A stretch of 64,000 nucleotides of DNA from an uncultured Piscinibacter sp. GTDB lineage: Bacteria; Pseudomonadota; Gammaproteobacteria; Burkholderiales; Burkholderiaceae_C. The notes beneath the pieces are model-generated. The model did not search any database. It was not told where the DNA came from and saw nothing but the letters and a program-made list of their open reading frames with translations. Location: contig NZ_CALFYO010000021.1 in NCBI RefSeq assembly GCF_937952055.1, positions 1-64,000 of the forward strand, in the 5' to 3' direction. Within the stretch, counting starts at the first letter, position 1; each line of letters opens with the position of its first letter. Made by a program: the position numbers and the translations under genes. Positions 43,513 through 52,200 of the stretch are shown here, in pieces.

Positions 43513-45081
43513 TTGGCAAGGCGATTCGCGTTCGGTCCGTTCCTGCTCGATACCGCGCGCGGCACGCTGACGCGCGACGGTGCGGCGCTGGCCGTCGGGC
43601 AGCGCGGCCTGCGGATCCTGCAGGCACTGCTCGAGGCCGGCGGCGAACCGGTGTCGAAGGCCGAACTCCTGCGGTTCGCCTGGCCTGGGTTGGTCGTCGA
43701 GGACAGCAACCTGTCGGTGCAGGTCACCGCCCTGCGCAAACTGCTCGACACGCCGGCGCGCACAGGCGCCGGGTGGATCGTCAACGTGCCGCGACTGGGC
43801 TACCGCATGCCCGAGGTGGCGGCGATCGAGGAGACGCAGCTCGCGCCGATCGACCACGGCGGCGCCGACCCCGGCGGCCGGCCGGGCATCGCGGTGCTGC
43901 CGTTCACGCACACCGGTGACGACCCGGCGCAGGAGTACGTGGCCGACGGCGTGACCGAGGCGCTGATCACGGCGCTGACGCGCTTTCGCTGGTTCACGGT
44001 CACGGGCCGCAATGCCAGCTACGTGTACAAGCTGCGGCCGGCCGGCGCCGGCGCGGCGGCCGAGCTGGGCGTCCGTTATCTGGTCGAGGGCTCGGTGCGC
44101 CGTTCGGGCGCGCAGGTGCGCATTTCGGCACGCCTGGTCGAAGCGCCCGACGGCGCCTGCCTGTGGGCCGAGCTGTACGACGTCGCAGACGCCGAGCTGT
44201 TCGAGGTGCAGGACCGAATCGCGCGGCAGGTGGCGGCCGCGATCGAGCCCGAGCTGCTCAGGAGCAGCGGCCATCTGGCGGCGCGCCGGCGCGGCGGCAG
44301 CATCAGCGCCTGGGACCTGGTCGCGCAGGGTTCCTGGCTGTTCCACCACGTCACCCGGCCGACACACGTCAAGGCTCGCGAGCTGTTCCGCCAGGCGAGC
44401 CGCATCGATCCCGAACTGGCCGAGGCGCAGCTCTGGCTCGGCCGCGTCAATGCCGGGTTGGTGGCCTACGGCTGGAGCGACGATCCGGCCGCCGACCTGC
44501 GCGAGGGCCGCGCCGCCGCGCTCGAGGCGGTGCAACTCGACGGGAAGAACCCGTACACCCACTACGCGCTGGCGATCGTCGGCAACTACGCCGACGACCT
44601 TGCGCTCGCACTGCGCAGTGCCGACAAGGCGATCGAGCTCAGCCCGAGCTTCGCCCTCGGACACCTGGTGCACGGCATGGCCGCGCTGTACGGGGGCCAG
44701 GCCACACGCGCGGCAGCGTCGCTCGGGCACGGGATCCGCCTCAACCGCTACGACCCGCAGAACTTCGTCTGGTACACGCTGCTGGCGCTGGCCCTGCTGT
44801 TCGACGAGCGGCCAGAGGCGGCGCTGGAGCACGCGATGGCCGCGCTCAAGGTGCGGCCGACCTGGCGCCCTGCGCTGCGCGTCGCGGCCGCGGCGAGCGT
44901 CGCGCTCGGTCGCAACGCGGCTGCCGCCGACTGGTGGCGACAGTGGTCGCAACTGCCGGCCGGTCCGACCGACGCGCTGCAGCCGCTGTGGCGGCACAAC
45001 CCACATTGGACGCAACGCATCGAGCGGCTGCTCGAGGCCGCGCAGGATCAGTCCGGATCAATCGCTCCTGGCAACGCATAG
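43513..45081 (+). CDS. CadC-like winged-helix regulator with TolB-like and TPR domains
   Basis: 522 residues. An OmpR-type winged helix (about 1-100, with SKAELLRFAWPGLVVEDSNLSVQVTALRKLL as recognition part) is joined to a TolB-like adenylate-cyclase-associated domain (about 120-230: GIAVLPF, ADGVTEALITALTRF) and a TPR array to the end. No membrane segment, so it is a soluble sensor-regulator of unknown signal. The start is a TTG at 43513 behind a GGGGGAAG. It converges on the response-regulator gene. Confidence 0.82.
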   Translation: MARRFAFGPFLLDTARGTLTRDGAALAVGQRGLRILQALLEAGGEPVSKAELLRFAWPGLVVEDSNLSVQVTALRKLLDTPARTGAGWIVNVPRLGYRMPEVAAIEETQLAPIDHGGADPGGRPGIAVLPFTHTGDDPAQEYVADGVTEALITALTRFRWFTVTGRNASYVYKLRPAGAGAAAELGVRYLVEGSVRRSGAQVRISARLVEAPDGACLWAELYDVADAELFEVQDRIARQVAAAIEPELLRSSGHLAARRRGGSISAWDLVAQGSWLFHHVTRPTHVKARELFRQASRIDPELAEAQLWLGRVNAGLVAYGWSDDPAADLREGRAAALEAVQLDGKNPYTHYALAIVGNYADDLALALRSADKAIELSPSFALGHLVHGMAALYGGQATRAAASLGHGIRLNRYDPQNFVWYTLLALALLFDERPEAALEHAMAALKVRPTWRPALRVAAAASVALGRNAAAADWWRQWSQLPAGPTDALQPLWRHNPHWTQRIERLLEAAQDQSGSIAPGNA

Positions 45082-45193
45082 CTCGCCAGCGCTGCCAGAG
45101 CCAACCGTGCCCCTGATGCGGCCAAAGTCGGGCTGAAGACATCGTGCCGGTGATGCCCGAGCCGCCGGGCACGTGTGCCTCCTGCGGCCATTC

Positions 45194-46558
45194 TCAACCG
45201 GGAACCACACCGTACGCCCGCTCAGGTTCGAGCGGCTCGACGCGCACGAGGCCTCCCAGTGCGAGCGACACCGTGGCGTCGACGACGATGGTGCGCCCGG
45301 CGTCCGCGGCGCGCAGGGCGAGCGCGCGGGCCTCGTCCAGGGCCGCGCCAAGGCACACCACGCGCGACTCGCCCGGGCGACCGCCGCGGCCGGCCACGAC
45401 CTCGCCCTGCGCGATGCCGACGGCGAGGCGGACCGCAGGCCGGCCGGCAGCAGCTCGCTCGGCATTCAGCCCGTCGATCAGGACGGCCATCTCGCGGGCG
45501 GACTGGAATGCCGCGATGGGGGCGCCGGTGCCGCTGCTGCGCGACCCGTCAAGACCGAACGCGGCGACCAATTCGTCGCCGGCATCGGCCACGGGCACGC
45601 CGTCCTGCCCCGCCACGGCGTCCGCCAGCAGCGTGCGGCAGGCTTCGGCCAACTCGACGAGCGCGGCCGCATCGCCGCCATCCGGCCACGCCTCCAGCCC
45701 TACCAGGCGCGCGGCCAGCAGTGCGGCGCGGCAACGCCGCGGCGAGGCCGGCACCGCCGGGCCGGCCTCTCCGGACACGGCGAGCAGTGCCGTCAACCGG
45801 CCGATCAGCTCGCGCTGCTGTTCGCGCATGCGGCGCTTTTCCAGGCTGGCGACCACCCGGGCCTTGAGCAAGGTGGGGTCGACCGGCTTGTGCAGGAAGT
45901 CGTCGGCGCCCAGCTCGATGCAGCGTGCGACCGGCGCCACGCCTTCGACCGAGCTGGTGATGATCACCGGCACCTCGGCCAGTGCCGCATCGTTCGCCAT
46001 CGCTTCCAGCAGCGCGAAGCCATCGAGCTCGGGCATCTCCAGGTCGAGCAGCAGCAGGTCGAACCGCTCTGCGCGCAGCATGTTCAGCGCCCTGCGGCCA
46101 TTGTCGACGCTCGTCACCCGATGGCCCATCAGGTCCAGGGAGCGCGTCAGCAGCAGGCGGTTCACCTTGTTGTCGTCGGCCACCAGCAGGCGGTAGCCCA
46201 GGCCCTGTGCCGTGCCGGCGTCGACCGGGACCGGGGCCGGCGCCACGGACAGGGGCTGGGGCTCCTCCGCCACGGCGGTGAATCGGTAGCCCCGCCCCGG
46301 CACGGTCGTGATGACCTTGGCGCCGAGCAGCTTGCGCAGCGCCGACACCTGCACCTGCAGGTTGTTCTCTTCCACCACGAGGCCCGGCCAGACGATTTCG
46401 AGCAACTCGTCCTTGGTCACCAGTCGGTCGCGCCGCTCGGCCAGCGCAAGAAGCAGGTCGAAGGCCCGGCTGCCCAGTGGCACCTGGTGACCATGGACAC
46501 GCAGCTCGCGCAGCGGAGGCCGCAACTCGAAATGCCCGAAACGCAGCGTGCCGTCCAT
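45194..46558 (-). CDS. Response regulator with N-terminal winged helix, REC and degenerate cyclase domain
   Basis: 454 residues. Winged-helix DNA-binding domain at 1-98, receiver at about 122-240 with Asp128, Asp129, phospho-acceptor Asp172 and Lys224, and a C-terminal class III cyclase-like domain (about 260-454: ADAGDELVAAFG, GIAQGEVVAG). The first metal-binding aspartate of cyclases is replaced (LLAARLVGLEAW), so the domain is probably inactive and may bind a nucleotide or partner. The order, DNA-binding before receiver, is the reverse of OmpR. It is the last gene of the phosphorelay operon, two bases after the Hpt gene. Confidence 0.88.
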   Translation of the reverse strand: MDGTLRFGHFELRPPLRELRVHGHQVPLGSRAFDLLLALAERRDRLVTKDELLEIVWPGLVVEENNLQVQVSALRKLLGAKVITTVPGRGYRFTAVAEEPQPLSVAPAPVPVDAGTAQGLGYRLLVADDNKVNRLLLTRSLDLMGHRVTSVDNGRRALNMLRAERFDLLLLDLEMPELDGFALLEAMANDAALAEVPVIITSSVEGVAPVARCIELGADDFLHKPVDPTLLKARVVASLEKRRMREQQRELIGRLTALLAVSGEAGPAVPASPRRCRAALLAARLVGLEAWPDGGDAAALVELAEACRTLLADAVAGQDGVPVADAGDELVAAFGLDGSRSSGTGAPIAAFQSAREMAVLIDGLNAERAAAGRPAVRLAVGIAQGEVVAGRGGRPGESRVVCLGAALDEARALALRAADAGRTIVVDATVSLALGGLVRVEPLEPERAYGVVPG

Positions 46559-46560
46559 GC

Positions 46561-46896
46561 TCAGCCTGCCGCACGCTGGCGCAGCGCGGCGATGGTGGAC
46601 TCGAACAGCGTACTCAGCACGTCGATCCCGGCCGAATCGTTGGGCAGGCCGCCGAGTTCGAGCGCACGCGCCTGCTCCGCCAGCGCCCGCGCACCGAAGG
46701 CGATGGCATTGCTCTTGATCGAGTGCGCGGCGCGCCGGAACGACGTCGCCTCGCCCTGGGCCGCAGCAGACCGCAACGCCACGAGCAGGTCCGCCCCTTC
46801 GTCGGCGAAGGTGGCCACGAGCTCGGCGACGAAATCGGCCCCGGCCTGCGCCTGCAGTTCCGAGAACACCGCGACATCGATGCAGGGATCGCTCAT
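46561..46896 (-). CDS. Histidine phosphotransfer (Hpt) protein
   Basis: 111 residues, a stand-alone Hpt four-helix domain with the phospho-accepting His58 in AAHSIKSNA. It should carry the phosphoryl group from the receiver domains of the two hybrid kinases to the response regulator encoded just downstream. Its start overlaps the stop of the membrane hybrid kinase (ATGA), and the next gene begins after two bases. Confidence 0.93.
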   Translation of the reverse strand: MSDPCIDVAVFSELQAQAGADFVAELVATFADEGADLLVALRSAAAQGEATSFRRAAHSIKSNAIAFGARALAEQARALELGGLPNDSAGIDVLSTLFESTIAALRQRAAG

Positions 46897-49214
46897 GATC
46901 GTGACTCCTCTACCTGCGGGCGTCTTTCCGCATGGGCACTCACCAGCGCCGCATGCAGCGCGTCGACGCGGATCGGCTTGGTGAGATAACCGTCCATGCC
47001 GGCCGCGAGGCAGGCCTGGCGGTCGCCTTCCATCGCGTTGGCCGTCATCGCGACGATACGCGGGCGGCGCTCACCGAGGCGCCCGACGATCTCGCGCGTG
47101 GCCTCCAGCCCGTCCATCTCCGGCATCTGCACGTCCATCAGCACCACGTCGTAGGGCTGGCGCTCGAGGCGTTCGATCGCCTCGATGCCGTTGGTCGCCA
47201 CGTCGGCGCGATAGCCCATCTGAGACAGCAGCCGCAACGCCAGCTTCTGGTTCACGAGGTTGTCCTCGGCGAGCAGGATGCGCAGCGGGTGGCGCTCGGC
47301 GAGCGTCGGGTCAGGCCATGCCGATACGGAAGCCTTGGCTGCTGCCGCGGGCAGTTCGGCCGCCGGCGCCTCGATCTCCAGCGTGAAGGTCGAACCCTCT
47401 CCCGGGCCGTCGCTCGCAGCTTCCAGCGCGCCACCCATCAGCTCGGCGAGATTGCGGCTGATCGCGAGACCGAGGCCCGTGCCCCCGTAGCGCCGCGCCG
47501 TGCCCGCATCGGCCTGCTCGAAGCGCTGGAACAGCCGCGCCCGCGCTTCCGGGGTGAGCCCAATGCCGCTGTCGCGCACGGCGATGCGCAGGCGATCCCC
47601 GTTCAGGCGCTCGACCGACACGGCCACTTCGCCACGCGCGGTGAACTTCACCGCGTTGGCCAGCAGGTTGAGCAGGATCTGGCGCAGCCGCGTCGCATCG
47701 CCAAGGATGCCGGCGGGCACGTCGTCGCCGACGGTCAGCGTCAGCGCCAGGCCCTTCTCGGTGGCGCGATAGCGCACCAGGTCCATCGCCGCCTCGACGC
47801 AGCCGCGCAGGTCCAGCGGCGCGCGCTCCAGCGCCATCTTGCCGGCCTCGATCTTCGAAAAGTCCAGGATGTCGTTGACGATGGCCAGCAGGCTCTCGGC
47901 CGAGTCGCGGATCGTCTGCGCGTGCTCGCGCTGCTCATCGGTGAGCGGCGTGTCCAGCAGCAAGCCGGTCATGCCGATCACCCCGTTCATCGGCGTGCGG
48001 ATCTCGTGGCTCATGGTGGCCAGGAAGGCGTTCTTGGCGGCATTGGCGGCTTCGGCGACGGCACGGGCCTCGCGCTCGCGCTGCGCGACGCGCAGTTGCT
48101 CGAACGCGCGGTGGATGATGGCGCCGACGAAGACGAACGCAGGCGCAGCCGAACTCAGGACATACGCCCAGTCGCTGACCTGGAACGGGGCGGTGTCGAT
48201 GGGGACGAAGCGGTTGACCAATGCTGCCAGAGTCCTCGGCGCGAAGGTGGCCGCGTCCAAAGCGAACAGCATCGCGCCTACCGCGCCGACGCGGTGTCCG
48301 AGCCGCCACACGTGCCACGACGCCGCGATCCCGACGACCCAGAACAGGACATTGAGTAAAGAGAAGACCAACGTGTTGCCCGTGCCGAGCCTCAGCGCGA
48401 TGTGCAGTAGGCTGGACAGCAGGAACAGCACGCCCGAAACGACCATCCAACGATACCAACGCGGAGCGCGTTGGCGCGCCCGCAGCAGCTGCGCCGCGGC
48501 CAGCATCATGAGCATCAACCAAACGCCTTCTATCAGGGCGGATGGCCATACGCCGCTGGCAAAACTTGGAGGCAACGATGCGCTGAGGGTCTGCCAAGCG
48601 AAGAGGGCGAGCCACGCGAACACCGCGGCGAACACGAATTGGCCTCGATCACGGCCGAGCACGCCCGACGTGGCCGCCGCCAGGGTGACAAAGGCATAGA
48701 ACAGGCCGAGGCTCAGCTGGATGAAGCTGTAGTTCCGATCGACCTGCACGGCCTCGTGCAAGTCCACCGCTGCAACGTTGACGCTGCTGCTGCGCTGCAT
48801 GCGAATGAGCGCCGGGCCATCTTCGGGGCGCAGGGTTGGGAACAGCATGCGGTGTTCGCCCCATTTGCTCGCGCCGACGATCACTCGGTCACGTGCGCCG
48901 ATGTAGCTCGCCGCGGCGAGCGGGCGGCCGTCGCGCGAGAACGCGGCGACCGTCATGATCGCCCCGGTGCCACTCGCGCTCAGGATGCGCGGTGCGAAGC
49001 GCGCGATGTCGATTCGCAACCAGCACGGGCTGCCGGCGGTGCGCGGCAGCAGGCCGTCTTCGGCCCGCTGCCAGCCGTCGGCCGGCAGACCGGCAGGCGA
49101 TGTCGCCGCCGCAGCGGCGTCGCAGCGGTAGTCGAAGGGCACCGGCTCCTGCGCGTGCGCGCAAGCCGTCAGCAGCCACAGCGCCAGGGCCGCGAGCGTC
49201 GAGCGTCGCTTCAC
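46893..49214 (-). CDS. Membrane hybrid histidine kinase (7TM sensor, HisKA, HATPase, REC)
   Basis: 773 residues. A signal peptide (about 1-21) and a periplasmic domain to about 160 lead into about seven membrane segments (165-370), the 7TMR-DISM layout. HisKA follows with His403 in MSHEIRTPMN, HATPase at about 500-615 (GGTGLGLAISRNLAELM), and a receiver with Asp694 (LMDVQMPEMDG). The start is a GTG at 49214 that overlaps the stop of the large GAF kinase (GTGA), and its stop overlaps the Hpt start. The signal is unknown. Confidence 0.92.
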   Translation of the reverse strand: MKRRSTLAALALWLLTACAHAQEPVPFDYRCDAAAAATSPAGLPADGWQRAEDGLLPRTAGSPCWLRIDIARFAPRILSASGTGAIMTVAAFSRDGRPLAAASYIGARDRVIVGASKWGEHRMLFPTLRPEDGPALIRMQRSSSVNVAAVDLHEAVQVDRNYSFIQLSLGLFYAFVTLAAATSGVLGRDRGQFVFAAVFAWLALFAWQTLSASLPPSFASGVWPSALIEGVWLMLMMLAAAQLLRARQRAPRWYRWMVVSGVLFLLSSLLHIALRLGTGNTLVFSLLNVLFWVVGIAASWHVWRLGHRVGAVGAMLFALDAATFAPRTLAALVNRFVPIDTAPFQVSDWAYVLSSAAPAFVFVGAIIHRAFEQLRVAQREREARAVAEAANAAKNAFLATMSHEIRTPMNGVIGMTGLLLDTPLTDEQREHAQTIRDSAESLLAIVNDILDFSKIEAGKMALERAPLDLRGCVEAAMDLVRYRATEKGLALTLTVGDDVPAGILGDATRLRQILLNLLANAVKFTARGEVAVSVERLNGDRLRIAVRDSGIGLTPEARARLFQRFEQADAGTARRYGGTGLGLAISRNLAELMGGALEAASDGPGEGSTFTLEIEAPAAELPAAAAKASVSAWPDPTLAERHPLRILLAEDNLVNQKLALRLLSQMGYRADVATNGIEAIERLERQPYDVVLMDVQMPEMDGLEATREIVGRLGERRPRIVAMTANAMEGDRQACLAAGMDGYLTKPIRVDALHAALVSAHAERRPQVEESRS

Positions 49215-52200
49215 ACGCTGCCCCGCGGTGTCACCTGCATCAGCGCTTCGACCAGCGCCTCGACGCGGATCGGCTTGGTGACGTAGTCGTCCATGCCCGC
49301 TGCCAGGCACGCCTCGCGATCCCCCTGCATCGCATTGGCGGTCATGGCGACGATTCGCGGGCGCCGCGCCGCGTCGGGCTGCGCGGTGACGATGCGGCGG
49401 CTGGCTTCGAGCCCATCCATCTCCGGCATCTGCACGTCCATCAGCACGAGGTCGTAGCGCTGGCGTTCCAGGCTCTCGATCACCTCGATCCCGTTGGCCG
49501 CGACATCGGCGCGATAGCCCATCTGCGACAGCAGGCGCAGGGCGAGCTTCTGGTTCGTGAGGTTGTCCTCGGCCAGCAGGATGCGCAGCGGATGGCGCGC
49601 GGCCAGGATGGCATCGACCGCCAGCGCGGCCGCCGGGGCCTGGGACGCGCGCGCGGCCTTGTCGCCGGCCAGCAGATCGGCCAGCGTATCGAACAACGCG
49701 CTCTGGTGCAGCGGCTTGCCGAGTGCCGCGTCGAACAGCTCGCTGCGCGCCCACTCGCGCACCGCGCCGAGGCTGGTGAACAGCACGCGTGGCATCCGGG
49801 GCGCGAGCTCGCGCAGGCGCACGGCGAGGGCGGCACCGTCCATGCCCGGCATGTGCATGTCGAGGATCGCGAGGTCGAAGCGCTCGCCGGCCTCGATCCT
49901 CGCCAGCGCCTGCTCGGCGGACGCGGCGCTGGTCGGCACCATGCCCCAGCGCGCCGTCTGCAGGTCGATGACCCGGCGGTTGGTCGCGTTGTCGTCGACC
50001 ACCAGCACGCGCTTGCCGGCAAGGGCCGGCTGCGGGCCGAGGATGCTGCGGGGCGTCGCGGCCGGCTGCAGGTCGCTCGCGGGCAGCGGCAACCCGAGGT
50101 GGAAGGTGCAGCCCTGGCCCAGGCCCCTGCTTTCGGCCTGCAGGGACCCGCCCATCAATTCGGCCAGCCGACGGCTGATGACCAGCCCGAGCCCGGTGCC
50201 CCCGTAGCGCCGCGTGGTGGAGCTGTCGGCCTGGCTGAAGCTCTGGAACAGCTTGGCCAGCCCGGCCTCGGACAGCCCGATGCCGGTGTCGCGCACGGCG
50301 AAGCGCAGCCTGCCCTGGCCGCCCCGCGTGACCGTCAGCACCACCTCGCCGGCCTCGGTGAATTTCACGGCGTTGGACAGCAGGTTCGTCAGCACCTGGC
50401 GCAGCCGGGTCACGTCGCCGCGGACGACCGCCGGCACCTCGCCTTCGAACAGGTAGGCGAGGTCCAGGTGCTTGTGGCCCGCGCCCGGCGCGACGAGGTC
50501 GAGCGCGCTCTCGACGCATTCGCGCAGGTCGAAGGGCTGCTCCTCGATGTCCATGCGCCCCGCCTCGATCTTCGAGAAGTCGAGGATGTCGTTGATGATC
50601 GTCAGCAGCGCGTCGCCCGAGTCGCGGATCGTCGACGCGAACTCGCGCTGCTCGTCGGTCAGCGGCGTGTCCAGCAGCAGGCCGCTCATGCCGATCACCG
50701 CGTTCATCGGCGTGCGGATCTCGTGGCTCATGGTTGCGACGAACGCGCTCTTGGCCTCGTTGGCGGCCTCCGCCTGCTCGCGCGCGCGCTGCGCCTCGTC
50801 GAACAGGCGTGCATTCGCCAGCGCCACCGAGGCCTGTCGCGACAGGCCGACCAGAAATTCCAGTTCGTGCGCGGCGAAATGTGCTCCGCCGCGCCGCCAC
50901 ACCGCCATCGCGCCCAGCACGGCGTCGCCCGCCCCGAGCAGCGGCACGACCATCAAGCGCTCGCCTTCACGCGGCTCGGTGCCGGGGATCTGGATGCGGC
51001 GCGGGTCGGCGAGCGCATCGTTCAGCAACTCGGGCCGGCCGCTCTCCAGCAGGCTGCCGATGATGCCGCGGCCGGCCTCCACGACCGTGTCCCTGATCTG
51101 TTCGGCGATCTCGCCATGGGCGACGATCGCGCGGTGCTGCGCGCTGCCGGCCTGGGGCAGGAAGATCGCGCTCTCGCTGGCGCCGAGCAGTTCCTTGGCG
51201 TGGCGCGCGATGGCGTCGAGCACGGTGGCCAGCTCCAGCGAAGACGAGAGCTCGCGGCCAACGTCCGACAGCGCTGCCGCTTCCCTGGCGCGGCGCTGGG
51301 TCTCGTCGAAGAGGCGCGCATTCTCCAGCGCGATGGCGGTGCTGGCGGCGATGGTCTCGAGCAGGCGCACCGTGGCCGTGTCGAACGCATGCTCGCGCTC
51401 GAGATTGTGCAGATCGATCATTCCCAGCACCTGCTCGCCGATCAGCATCGGCACGACGACATGCGACCTGGTGTCGCGGCCGCCAGGAGCGCCGGAGTTT
51501 GCGACGCCGCCGATGCGGGCGACGGCTTCGGCGTGGCGCTCGTTGATGAGCAGCGTGCTGCGTGTTCGCAACACCCACGCGCCGATCCCGCCGGGCGTCC
51601 GGTCTGGGATCACGGTGCGGCCGAGGCCGGGGTCCCACCAGTAGGGAAAGCTCATTCGATTCGCCGCCGGGTCGTAACGACGGATCGTGATGCCATGGCC
51701 CGGGAAGACCTGCCGCAACTGGTCACCCACCGCGTCGTACACGCCCTGCAGGCTGAGCTGTCCGGCCATCGCCTGCTGCACGGCGGTGATCACCGCCAGC
51801 TCGCCATTACGGGCCTCGGTCTCCTCCAGCAGCCGCTGCGTCTCCGCGAACAGACGTGCGTTCTCGAGCGCCGCGCCCATCGTCGCGGCCACGGTCTGCA
51901 GCAGGCGCACCTCGGGCTCGCCGTAGGCGTGCTCGCGCCGGTAGTCGCTGATCATCACGGCGCCCAGCACGCGGTCGCCGGCGGTGACGGGCACGCAGGC
52001 GACCGACCGCGCCTCCTCCTCACCCCGCCGCTCCATCTCCGAGCGATCCTCGACAAGGGCGCCCTGCTCGACGTAGATGAAGCCCTGTGCCCAGATCTCG
52101 TCCGAGGTGTGGGCCACGAGCGTGGCGCCTTCGCGCATCACCCGCCGCGCCGCGGGCACGGTGTCGACGGGCACGCTGGCGACGCCGAACTCGCGCTGAC

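Noticed and set aside
45154..45171. Hairpin TGCCCG/CGGGCA between the converging regulator genes
   Set aside because: Only six base pairs and no T-run on either strand; in DNA of this GC content such pairs are common. Not called a terminator.
45194..46558. Active adenylate/guanylate cyclase
   Set aside because: The first metal-binding aspartate is not present at the expected place, so I call the domain degenerate.
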